A stretch of DNA of 6,251 nucleotides, taken from contig JAZRVE010000116.1 in assembly GCA_045598975.1 (NCBI GenBank), forward strand, positions 1 through 6,251. The letters run 5' to 3'. The notes beneath the pieces are model-generated. The model was not told the origin of the DNA. It was given only the letters and a program-made list of their open reading frames with translations, and searched no databases. Positions 1 to 6,066 of this stretch are shown here, one piece after another. A program made the position numbers and the translations under genes. The stretch's first letter is position 1; every line of letters begins with the position of its first letter. This stretch comes from UMGS882 sp045598975. Its GTDB lineage: Bacteria; Bacillota; Clostridia; Oscillospirales; CAG-382.

Positions 1-2256
1 ATGAACGGCGGCGCGATTTCGGGCAATACGGCTGGCGATTCCGGCGGCGGTGTGTATGTGGCCAGTGGCGGGTCCGCTACGCTGGCCGGCGGTACGATTT
101 CGGGCAATACGGCCACATATGGCGGCGGTATGTATATTATGAGTAGCGAGCTGGGAATATTCGGCGGCACGATCAAGGGCAATAAGGCGACAGGTACGCT
201 CCCGTCCGGCGGCGGCGTAGACGCCGACAATTCCACGGTCGGCATATTCGGCGGCGAAATCTCGGATAACACGACGGCAACGATCGGCGGCGGCCTGCGC
301 ATATATGGTAGTACGTTTTTGCTCAAAGCGGGCGATATCAAGAACAATAAGGCAGAGAACGGCGGCGGCATCGCGATCGGCGACTCCATAACCGTCTCTG
401 TGGAAGGCGGCAGTATCTCCGGCAACACGGCGACCGAGTTCGGCGGCGGTATATACGTATATGGAATTTTTAGACCTTCTGCGATTTCGATGTCGGGCGG
501 CTCGATGTCGGGCAACACGGCAAAACGCGGCGGTGCCGTTTACAACAGTTACGACTCGTTCTTCGGCTTCACAGGCGCGACGATCGACGGCTGTACAGCC
601 GAACTCGGCGGCGCGGTTTACAACTGCGACGGTGCCCGTTTTGAAGCGGCCGGCGGTAAGATTCTGAACTGCAAGGCCGAGGGAACGGCAGATTCCTGCG
701 GCGGTGCTGTCTATAATGAAGCGTGGAGCGGTACGGGAGACCATAATACCGTCACGCTGGCAAACGGCATCACGATCACGAACTGCACGGCGACCAAATT
801 CGGCGGCGGTATCTACAATGCTGACGTTCTCGGTATCGAGACGGTGACGATTTCCGGCAATAAGGCAGGCAGCCTCGGCGGCGGTGTCTATATGGACACG
901 GCATCCCGCGCGTTCGTCGGCAAGGTCGCGAAAGTCGTATCGAATACTCTGAGCGGGACTTCCACGGTAAATAACCTCTATCTCGCAAACGGTGCCATCC
1001 TGACAATCGGCACGGGTGTGGACGTTCCGGCTCCCGCCTCCGGTATGGATATCCGTATCACAACGGAGACGGCTCCGACTGAGGACGCTCCCGTAGCGAT
1101 CACCACCAACGGCACGGCGGCGGATGCAGGGTATTTTGCTTCCGACGTGACGGGGCTGAGCGTTCAGCTCTTGACGAATCGCCTCGTGCTCTCCGTTGAC
1201 AGGCAACCGGAACCCGGCGGCACGAAATCCGGTCAGGTCATGCCGATCGAGGATCAGGAATATACCGGCTCTCCGATCATCCCGACCGTCAGAGTCCGCG
1301 ACGGCGTACGGACGTTGAAAGAGGATACCGATTATATGATTTCCTATCTGAACAATACCGACGTGGGCACGGCAACGGTCACGATCTCCTTTACGGGGGA
1401 TTACAGCGGCATCGTCAGAAAGACCTTTGCCATCGTTCCCAAGACGCTGACAGCCGAGGCCGTTCAGCCGATTGACGCAGTGCCGTTTACAGGCACGCCC
1501 GTCACGCCGGCTCTGACGGTCAAGGACGGCGAAAAGACGCTCGTTCCCGATACCGATTATACGGTAACGTATCAGAACAATACAGCCGCCGGCACGGCGA
1601 CGGCCACCGTCACCTTCATCGGCAATTACACCGGCACGGCTGAGGTTTCTTTCACGATCAGTGCCAAGGGCGCGTCGAACGTCACGGTAGAGCCGATTGC
1701 AAGACAGACCTATACGGGTTCGCCGATCACCCCGACCGTTACGGTAAAGGACGGAGTCAAGACGCTTACCGAAGGCAAGGAGTATACGTTGTCCTATCGC
1801 GATAACGTAAATGCCGGTAAGGCGACTGTCACGGTCACAATGGCGGGCGATTACAGCGGCGTGACAGAGGCGACGTTCATCATCGACCCGAAGACGCTCG
1901 GTGCCGAAGCACTGGAAAAGCTCGGCAGTAAGGAGTGGACGGGCGAGCCGATCACCCCGACTGTCACGGTGAAGGACGGCAGTCAGACGCTTACTCTCGG
2001 CACCGATTACACGGTGACCTATCAGGACAATACGGAGGCCGGCAAGGCGACTGTTACGGTCACGCTCTGCGGCAACTACGCGGGCACCCTGACGGAGAAT
2101 TTCTCGATTGTCAAGGCGCAAGCTCCCGAAGATCCGGATATCCCCGAAAAAGATAAGCCGATCTGGCCGGCTATCGTCATTCCGACTGCCGTTGTGGTAG
2201 CGGGCGGCGGCGCGGGCGGCTACGTCCTCTACAAAAAGAAAAAATCAGCAAAATAA
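1..2256 (+). CDS. Surface protein: beta-helix repeats, four Ig-like modules, C-terminal membrane anchor (5' end missing)
   Basis: Probable cell-surface adhesin or wall-associated protein; no enzymatic residues were recognised. Seen: residues 1 to about 300 form about 11 rungs of roughly 26 residues built on the pattern G-x-I-S-G-N-T-A...G-G-G-V/I-Y, typical of right-handed parallel beta-helices (pectate-lyase-like folds, and similar to GGAI-type repeats of chlamydial Pmp proteins). Residues about 310-412 are a linker. Four Ig-like modules start at residues 413, 488, 563 and 638, each with Y/F/W-T-G-x-P-I-x-P-T and D-Y-T-V-T-Y-x-N-N. Residues 721-744 are a hydrophobic span followed by KKKKSAK, so the C-terminus is membrane anchored; no LPXTG sortase motif is visible. 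There is no signal peptide and the first residues lie mid-repeat, so the ATG at position 1 is almost certainly internal and the gene begins upstream of the window. A terminator follows 24 bp after the TAA. The exact ligand and function are unknown. Confidence 0.85.
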   Translation: MNGGAISGNTAGDSGGGVYVASGGSATLAGGTISGNTATYGGGMYIMSSELGIFGGTIKGNKATGTLPSGGGVDADNSTVGIFGGEISDNTTATIGGGLRIYGSTFLLKAGDIKNNKAENGGGIAIGDSITVSVEGGSISGNTATEFGGGIYVYGIFRPSAISMSGGSMSGNTAKRGGAVYNSYDSFFGFTGATIDGCTAELGGAVYNCDGARFEAAGGKILNCKAEGTADSCGGAVYNEAWSGTGDHNTVTLANGITITNCTATKFGGGIYNADVLGIETVTISGNKAGSLGGGVYMDTASRAFVGKVAKVVSNTLSGTSTVNNLYLANGAILTIGTGVDVPAPASGMDIRITTETAPTEDAPVAITTNGTAADAGYFASDVTGLSVQLLTNRLVLSVDRQPEPGGTKSGQVMPIEDQEYTGSPIIPTVRVRDGVRTLKEDTDYMISYLNNTDVGTATVTISFTGDYSGIVRKTFAIVPKTLTAEAVQPIDAVPFTGTPVTPALTVKDGEKTLVPDTDYTVTYQNNTAAGTATATVTFIGNYTGTAEVSFTISAKGASNVTVEPIARQTYTGSPITPTVTVKDGVKTLTEGKEYTLSYRDNVNAGKATVTVTMAGDYSGVTEATFIIDPKTLGAEALEKLGSKEWTGEPITPTVTVKDGSQTLTLGTDYTVTYQDNTEAGKATVTVTLCGNYAGTLTENFSIVKAQAPEDPDIPEKDKPIWPAIVIPTAVVVAGGGAGGYVLYKKKKSAK
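1237..2118 (+). repeat. Four in-frame tandem 225-bp units encoding Ig-like modules
   Basis: Units begin at 1237, 1462, 1687 and 1912, each exactly 225 bp (75 codons) after the last; the fourth is slightly shorter where the anchor region begins. Units 3 and 4 share long near-identical stretches around the codons for P-I-T-P-T-V-T-V-K-D-G. The equal period and high identity suggest growth by unequal recombination, so copy number may vary between strains (inference). Similar modules are common in surface proteins of gut Clostridia. Confidence 0.85.
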
Positions 2257-2270
2257 GAGAATCGCATAAA

Positions 2271-2305
2271 ACGAAAAAAGGCACCGCGAGGTGCCTTTTT
2301 CGTTT
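2271..2305 (+). terminator. Intrinsic terminator after the surface-protein gene
   Basis: A perfect 6-bp stem GGCACC/GGTGCC (2280-2285 with 2290-2295) closes on a GCGA tetraloop of the GNRA type. It is preceded by AAACGAAAAAA and followed by TTTTTCGTTT, so the A and T tracts can extend the stem and the element could work on both strands. It sits 24 bp after the TAA at 2254-2256. Confidence 0.92.
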
Positions 2306-2328
2306 GTCGGGCATCCCCCGCTCTCTTT

Positions 2329-2377
<49 letters not shown>

Positions 2378-2409
2378 CTTTTTTGGGCATTTTTCAAAAA
2401 ATGTGGCAA

Positions 2410-2438
2410 TTGACAAAAGAGAAAAAACATGATATAAT
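2410..2438 (+). promoter_or_regulatory. SigA-type promoter for the Wzy-like gene
   Basis: Perfect -35 TTGACA (2410-2415), a 17-bp spacer, perfect -10 TATAAT (2433-2438) and an extended -10 TG at 2430-2431. Transcription should start near 2445, giving a short leader of about 29 nt before the ATG at 2474. A match this close to consensus predicts strong, housekeeping expression unless a repressor intervenes. Confidence 0.9.
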
Positions 2439-2473
2439 CAACTCTGTATCAATTCTTTGGTTTGGAGAATGTT

Positions 2474-4162
2474 ATGAATAAGACAACAAAAAAAACTCAG
2501 GTCAAGAAAGGACCGCTCACCTCCATGCCGGTCGGCATGGAGGTAACGCCCGAACTGTTGCTGAAAAAGCCGAAATCCCGTCTGTGGGAGACGGCGGCGA
2601 GCGTGTATGCCTTTGCCATACTGATCCTGTTCCCGCTGTTCATGCTGAATATCACCAACCGGCTCACCAGCGACGGGAGCTATAAGTTTTTCCTGTTCGA
2701 CAATTACTGGTATTCCAATCTGACCGATGTGAAGACGGTCACATTCCGTGTGCTCACCATTGCGTTCCTGGTGGCATGCGTTGTGCTTCTTTTCGTCTGC
2801 TTCTGCGATGAGAATGTGCTCCGGAACCGTCGGGAGCTGAAGATCCCCGGGGAAAAACCGCTGTTTTCGCTCCCTCAGATTCTGCTGATGAGCTATCTGC
2901 TCTGGCAGATCGTCTGCGCATTTGCGGCAAAGGGCTATGAATTCAACGTCCTGTGGGTCGGTACCCGCCGTTATGAGTCCATGAACGGCATCCGTACCGA
3001 GGGCCTGTATCACATTTTCCTCTACGGCGTTGCCTTTTTGCTGATCTCCTTCTTCGGGGAGTATTCCAAACGGTACCTGCGCGGTCTGGCCGTATCGGCT
3101 CTGATCTTTTCCGCTCCGGCTATCGCTCAGCTGTTCGGAATCAACCTGTTCTATCCGAGCGGGATCATTTACTGGGACTCTCTGTTCCTGTCCACCCTCG
3201 GCAATATCGACTGCGTGGGCGGTTATGCCGCCACGGTCGTTCCGCTCCTCTTCGCCGGCTATGTGCTGGTGAGGGAGAAAAAATGGCGGTATACCTGCCT
3301 TGTCAGTGCTTCGCTTCTGCTTCTCGTCCTGCTCTACGCGGACGTGGACAGCGGAAAGGTGGGCTTGGCACTGGCGGCCTTGGCACTGTTTCCTCTTCTG
3401 CTTGACAGAAAAGAGCGCGTTGTCCGGACCCTTCGCGGTCTTGCCGTCTTATGCGTGGTGCTTGCCTTTTCGTCCGCGGTCAGACCGGGACGTGACGGCA
3501 TCGGCTTTGCGTTCGGCAAAGTCGCTCTTCTGATGCTGGTGCTGGTTGCTCTTCTCGGCGGCGGTGCCTATCTGCTCGATCGGTTCGTCCGCTTCCCCGA
3601 GTGGAGCCCTGCCAAGATGAGAAAGATTTTGACACTCTCTCTCGCCGTGCTGATTGTGGCGGGCATGGTCTTCCTCTTCTTCTATCAGGGCGGAAATCCC
3701 CTGCTGTTTGAAGCGCATGAGCTTCTCCACTTCCGCCTCTCCGACGATGCCGGTAGCGGACGTGGTCATGCCTGGAAAGCGTGCTTTACGATGATCGGTG
3801 AATCTCCGATCTTCGGCAAGGGCCCCGGGACGTTTACCTACGAATATAACCCGCGCTTCCTGGTGGGCGGTGCCATGTATGACCTCGCGCACAATGACTT
3901 CTTGCAGATCGGCGTTCACTCGGGTCTCGTCGGCCTTGCGCTGTACGTCGCGTTCCTTGTCTTGCTGGCCATCCGCGCCTATCGCGCCGCCGGCCGCTGT
4001 CCTGCCGTCATTCCGTTGATCGGCGCGTGCGCCGGCTACCTCGGTCATATCTTCTTCAGCTTTTCCATCGCGTTCGTCACGCCGCTTTTCTGGGTGATCG
4101 CCGGTATTCTGGAAAAAACCATCCGACAGATGCCAACCGAAGAAGATTTTTCTGAAAAATAG
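2474..4162 (+). CDS. O-antigen ligase/polymerase-like (Wzy_C family) membrane protein
   Basis: Probable integral membrane glycosyl-polymer ligase or polymerase of the O-antigen ligase superfamily; in a Gram-positive cell such proteins are expected to polymerise or transfer surface polysaccharide or related glycans (family knowledge; substrate unknown). Seen: 562 residues; a basic N-terminus (residues 1-36), then about ten or more hydrophobic spans (for example 41-60, 91-111, 180-194, 251-265, 275-289, 293-310, 345-368, 385-404, 483-500). The motif S-T-L-G-N-I-D (240-246) resembles the family's T-L-G-N-P-N. The large extracellular loop at about 405-480 has R430 in S-G-R-G-H-A-W, the P-I-F-G-K-G-P-G motif at 445-452 and H473 in A-H-N-D-F-L-Q; conserved Arg and His here are the expected functional residues. 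The start is ATG 2474 because GGAG (2464-2467) lies 6 nt upstream; a TTG at 2462 overlaps that site. It appears monocistronic: its own promoter precedes it and the rplU promoter follows 10 bp after its stop. Confidence 0.83.
   Translation: MNKTTKKTQVKKGPLTSMPVGMEVTPELLLKKPKSRLWETAASVYAFAILILFPLFMLNITNRLTSDGSYKFFLFDNYWYSNLTDVKTVTFRVLTIAFLVACVVLLFVCFCDENVLRNRRELKIPGEKPLFSLPQILLMSYLLWQIVCAFAAKGYEFNVLWVGTRRYESMNGIRTEGLYHIFLYGVAFLLISFFGEYSKRYLRGLAVSALIFSAPAIAQLFGINLFYPSGIIYWDSLFLSTLGNIDCVGGYAATVVPLLFAGYVLVREKKWRYTCLVSASLLLLVLLYADVDSGKVGLALAALALFPLLLDRKERVVRTLRGLAVLCVVLAFSSAVRPGRDGIGFAFGKVALLMLVLVALLGGGAYLLDRFVRFPEWSPAKMRKILTLSLAVLIVAGMVFLFFYQGGNPLLFEAHELLHFRLSDDAGSGRGHAWKACFTMIGESPIFGKGPGTFTYEYNPRFLVGGAMYDLAHNDFLQIGVHSGLVGLALYVAFLVLLAIRAYRAAGRCPAVIPLIGACAGYLGHIFFSFSIAFVTPLFWVIAGILEKTIRQMPTEEDFSEK
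2519..2544. repeat. 26-bp perfect palindrome in the early coding region
   Basis: Arms ACCTCCATGCCG and CGGCATGGAGGT are exact reverse complements over 12 bp and are separated only by GT. They encode residues around T-S-M-P-V-G-M-E-V, starting 45 nt after the ATG. In RNA this gives an 11-bp stem with a GGUC loop; in DNA it is a symmetric site large enough for a dimeric regulator. See findings. Confidence 0.9.
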
Positions 4163-4172
4163 GCAAAAATTC

Positions 4173-4201
4173 TTGACAAACAGGTTCTTCCATGATAAAA
4201 T
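4173..4201 (+). promoter_or_regulatory. SigA-type promoter for rplU-prp-rpmA
   Basis: TTGACA (4173-4178), a 17-bp spacer and TAAAAT (4196-4201), with an extended -10 TG at 4193-4194. It starts 10 bp after the stop of the Wzy-like gene. An alternative -10, TATACT (4201-4206), would give a 22-bp spacer and is less likely. Predicted transcription start is near 4208. Confidence 0.88.
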
Positions 4202-4207
4202 ATACTG

Positions 4208-4285
4208 CCGCATGATTTTTCGGGCCCCTAAAAACGCTATGCGTTGCCCCATCAGCGAGTCATAAAAGAAAGAGAGGTGCTTTTC
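4208..4285 (+). ncRNA. Structured 5' leader of rplU, probable L21 leader
   Basis: The roughly 78-nt untranslated leader can fold into an imperfect stem: TGAT/ATCA (4213-4216 with 4251-4254), GGGC/GCCC (4222-4225 with 4246-4249) and AACGC/GCGTT (4233-4237 with 4241-4245, loop TAT). Bacillota rplU genes are known to carry the L21 leader, a cis-acting RNA thought to bind L21 and repress its own operon. The pairing is seen in the sequence; assignment to that Rfam family is inferred from position and general form and was not checked against a covariance model. Confidence 0.6.
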
Positions 4286-4597
4286 GTGTTTGCTATTATT
4301 AAAACAGGCGGAAAGCAGTACAAAGTTTCCGAAGGCGACGTGCTCTTCGTTGAGAAGCTCGTAGCCGAGGAAGGCGAAACCGTTACGTTTGACGAAGTGT
4401 GCGCCGTTTCCGGTGACACGTTTGTTGCAGGTAAGCCCACCGTTGCCGGTGCTGCTGTCACGGCTAAGGTTCTGAAGAACGGCAAGAACAAGAATATCTA
4501 CATTCTGAAGTACAAGTCCAAGAAGAACGAGAAGAAGAAGATCGGTCACAGACAGCCTTACACCAAGGTTGAGATCCAGAAGATCACCGTCGGTTAA
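4286..4597 (+). CDS. rplU: 50S ribosomal protein L21
   Basis: L21 is a large-subunit protein that binds 23S rRNA. Seen: 103 residues, the usual bacterial length. The N-terminus F-A-I-I-K-T-G-G-K-Q-Y-K-V is the family signature, and the basic C-terminal half contains Y-K-S-K-K-N-E-K-K-K and G-H-R-Q-P-Y-T-K-V. The start is GTG 4286, preceded by GAGAGG at 4272-4277 (8-nt spacing). An upstream in-frame TTG at 4244 would add 14 residues lacking in the family and would fall inside the leader hairpin, so it is rejected. First gene of the rplU-prp-rpmA unit, likely regulated through the leader. Confidence 0.97.
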   Translation: MFAIIKTGGKQYKVSEGDVLFVEKLVAEEGETVTFDEVCAVSGDTFVAGKPTVAGAAVTAKVLKNGKNKNIYILKYKSKKNEKKKIGHRQPYTKVEIQKITVG

Positions 4598-4605
4598 TCG
4601 GTTCT

Positions 4606-4983
4606 ATGGTAAAAGTCGTATTTTTCAAGAGCGGGGACACGTATTACGGATTCCGCGAGACGGGACACGCCGGATTTGACGAAGCGGGACGGGACATCGT
4701 CTGCGCCGCGCTTTCGGCGATGACCATGCTCATCATCAATACCGTGGAAACGGTATGGGGATCGGACGTCGATTTCAAGATGAGCGATGAGACGGCGGAT
4801 TTGCAGGTGGTCGTTCGTTCGGCCTTGCCCGAGTATGAGGATAACAGCCCGCGTCAGTACGCGATCAGCGGCCTGATCTACAGTTACTATCTGCAACTGA
4901 ACGATATGCTTGAAGAGTATTACGAGTACCTGGATGTCGAAGAAATTGACTGTGATATCGATTCTGTTCCAAGCGAAATTTGA
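4606..4983 (+). CDS. prp: Ribosomal-processing cysteine protease Prp (YsxB family)
   Basis: Prp cuts the N-terminal extension from ribosomal protein L27, an essential maturation step described in Staphylococcus aureus and relatives. Seen: 125 residues; the catalytic pair fits H21 in T-G-H-A-G and C33 in G-R-D-I-V-C-A-A, the conserved family motifs with the usual 12-residue spacing. The protein is somewhat longer than typical members (about 105-115 residues), owing to an acidic tail from about residue 104, rich in E, D and Y. It starts 8 bp after rplU with no clear Shine-Dalgarno site, so translation is probably coupled to rplU (inference). Its substrate, L27, is encoded 17 bp downstream and carries the matching cleavage site. 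Confidence 0.93.
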   Translation: MVKVVFFKSGDTYYGFRETGHAGFDEAGRDIVCAALSAMTMLIINTVETVWGSDVDFKMSDETADLQVVVRSALPEYEDNSPRQYAISGLIYSYYLQLNDMLEEYYEYLDVEEIDCDIDSVPSEI

Positions 4984-5000
4984 AAACGGAGGGTAAAGAG

Positions 5001-5279
5001 ATGATTAAGCTTAGTCTGCAATATTTTGCACATAAAAAAGGCGTTGGTTCGACCAAGAACGGCCGTGATTCCAATGCGCAGCGTCTCGGCGTGAAGAAGA
5101 GTGACGGTCAGGCAGTTCTGGCCGGCAACATCATCGTCCGCCAGAGAGGTACCAACGTTCATCCCGGCACGGGCGTGGGCATCGGCAGTGATGACACCCT
5201 GTTCGCTCTGGTGGATGGCAAGGTCAAGTTCGAGCGCAAGGCTGAAGGCAAGAAGTTCGTCAGCGTCGTCTCGGAGTAA
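5001..5279 (+). CDS. rpmA: 50S ribosomal protein L27 with Prp-cleavable N-terminus
   Basis: L27 is a large-subunit protein whose mature N-terminus reaches toward the peptidyl transferase centre. Seen: 92 residues; A-H-K-K-G-V-G-S-T-K-N-G-R-D-S and A-G-N-I-I-V-R-Q-R-G-T are family signatures. The first nine residues, M-I-K-L-S-L-Q-Y-F, match the Bacillota extension removed by Prp, with cleavage expected between F9 and A10. The start is ATG 5001, with GGAGGG at 4988-4993 (7-nt spacing); the in-frame TTG at 4980 overlaps the end of prp and would precede the ribosome-binding site. Last gene of the unit; a terminator follows, so the often adjacent obg is not co-transcribed here. Confidence 0.97.
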   Translation: MIKLSLQYFAHKKGVGSTKNGRDSNAQRLGVKKSDGQAVLAGNIIVRQRGTNVHPGTGVGIGSDDTLFALVDGKVKFERKAEGKKFVSVVSE

Positions 5280-5288
5280 ATGAGAATG

Positions 5289-5319
5289 AAAAAAAGCCGC
5301 GAAACGCGGCGTTTTTTTT
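5289..5319 (+). terminator. Intrinsic terminator after rpmA
   Basis: Stem GCCGCG/CGCGGC (5296-5301 with 5305-5310) with an AAA loop, preceded by seven A (5289-5295) and followed by G and eight T (5312-5319). It begins 9 bp after the rpmA stop and ends the ribosomal unit. Confidence 0.93.
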
Positions 5320-5327
5320 ACTTTCAG

Positions 5328-5397
5328 GTAGGGTGGGAGTACCCCTGCCGCCAAAACAATGCCGACTCATACGGCGGGAGCAGAGCCCCCGCCCTAC
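5328..5397. repeat. REP/MITE-like palindromic repeat, 70 bp
   Basis: Imperfect terminal inverted repeats: the 25-bp arms 5328-5352 and 5373-5397 begin and end GTAGGG...CCCTAC and GCCGCC/GGCGGG, with about 70% complementarity and a 20-bp spacer. The right arm itself folds: GGCGGG/CCCGCC (5373-5378 with 5388-5393) around GC-AGA-GC. GC-rich GTAGGG...CCCTAC palindromes of this style resemble dispersed intergenic repeats in Clostridia (family resemblance, not searched). It encodes no protein and lies between a terminator and a promoter, a usual place for such elements. Confidence 0.7.
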
Positions 5398-5404
5398 GAT
5401 CCAT

Positions 5405-5438
5405 CGTCATATTTTTCCGCGAAACCCGTCATATTTTC
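5405..5438 (+). repeat. Pair of direct repeats CGTCATATTTT upstream of the lipoprotein gene
   Basis: CGTCATATTTTTC (5405-5417) and CGTCATATTTTCT (5427-5439) are offset by 22 bp, close to two helical turns. The second copy overlaps the expected -35 region of the next promoter. This could be a regulator site or chance in AT-rich DNA. Confidence 0.55.
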
Positions 5439-5455
5439 TATAAACGTGATATACT
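5426..5455 (+). promoter_or_regulatory. Extended -10 promoter for the lipoprotein gene
   Basis: TATACT (5450-5455) with TG at 5447-5448 forms a good extended -10. The -35 is poor (CCGTCA, 5426-5431, 18-bp spacer), so the promoter probably relies on the extended -10 or on an activator. Predicted start is near 5462, giving a leader of less than 20 nt. Confidence 0.65.
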
Positions 5456-5478
5456 AAAAGAAAAAAGGAGAACGAATC

Positions 5479-6015
5479 ATGAAACGAATCGCAACCATTT
5501 TGCTTTTGATTTCGACCCTGTTTTTGCTTTGCGCCTGCGGCAGGGAGCCGGGCGGGACGACGGGAAAGACGGAGGGAAAATTGCCCGATAAGATCACCGC
5601 GGCGTACGCCACGCTCGGGGAGGATATGAAGTATCTGAAAACGCTTCCCGACCCGATGAAGCTGGACTTTACGACAAAAGAATACCACGCGACGTACTAT
5701 CTCGGCCTGTCGGCGGAAGACGCGAAAAAAGAGATCAAAGAAGCGTACGTCTCCTGTGCGGAGATTCAGCCGTCCACCTATGAGTGCGCCATTGTCCGCA
5801 CGGCGGACGGCGTGAGCGGGGAAGACCTGCTCCGGCGGATGCTCGACGGCAACGACCTGTATAAATGGATCTGCACCGGTGCGCAGAACGCGGGCGGCGT
5901 CGTATGCGGCGACGTGGTGCTGATGGTCACCGGCTCAAATGAGCAGATCGGGGCCGTATGCAACGCCTTTGCCGCGCAGAACGAGGGGACAGGTAAGATG
6001 ATTTTCAAGAAATAA
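5479..6015 (+). CDS. Small secreted lipoprotein, DUF4358-like
   Basis: Function unknown; likely anchored to the outer face of the membrane by a lipidated cysteine. Seen: 178 residues; K-R followed by a hydrophobic segment (4-17) and lipobox L-C-A-C with the lipid-attached residue at C20. A Cys at the -2 position is tolerated and frequent in clostridial lipoproteins. A short G/T/K-rich linker (about 21-35) leads to a roughly 140-residue mixed alpha/beta domain. Its order (paired segments Y-Y-L-G-L-S-A-E-D, then an A-I-V-R-T-A-D-G strand, a helix E-D-L-L-R-R-M-L, and a late G-D-V-V-L-M-V-T-G strand) resembles DUF4358 proteins of Clostridia; this is pattern memory, not a search result. AGGAG at 5466-5470 lies 8 nt before the ATG. 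It has its own promoter and is followed by strong hairpins, so it appears monocistronic. Confidence 0.8.
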   Translation: MKRIATILLLISTLFLLCACGREPGGTTGKTEGKLPDKITAAYATLGEDMKYLKTLPDPMKLDFTTKEYHATYYLGLSAEDAKKEIKEAYVSCAEIQPSTYECAIVRTADGVSGEDLLRRMLDGNDLYKWICTGAQNAGGVVCGDVVLMVTGSNEQIGAVCNAFAAQNEGTGKMIFKK

Positions 6016-6040
6016 GCCAAACATGTTTTTTCGGGGTCGT

Positions 6041-6066
6041 GGGGTGCTTTTTTGCAAAAAAGCCCC
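6041..6066. terminator. Palindromic hairpin, first of the 3' cluster
   Basis: Positions 6046-6063 are a perfect 18-bp palindrome, GCTTTTTTGCAAAAAAGC, extended by GGG (6042-6044) with CCC (6064-6066) around a bulged T. The T tract lies inside the stem, so this arm alone is not a classic plus-strand terminator; its right half also pairs with 6116-6126. Confidence 0.7.

Noticed and set aside
1..3. ATG at the first base as the true start of the surface protein
   Set aside because: The codons that follow are mid-repeat of a beta-helix and lack a signal peptide, so the gene should begin upstream.
2438..3013. 191-codon open frame on the minus strand
   Set aside because: Antisense to the membrane-protein N-terminus and overlapping its -10 box; Q/H/E-rich composition is what an antisense hydrophobic gene produces.
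4201..4206. TATACT as the main -10 of rplU
   Set aside because: It would need a 22-bp spacer, while TAAAAT five bases upstream has a 17-bp spacer and an extended TG.
3449..4549. 366-codon open frame on the minus strand
   Set aside because: It lies antisense across the Wzy-like gene, the rplU promoter and the rplU coding region. Its translation is low-complexity and shows no family motif, so it is a shadow of the plus-strand codon pattern.
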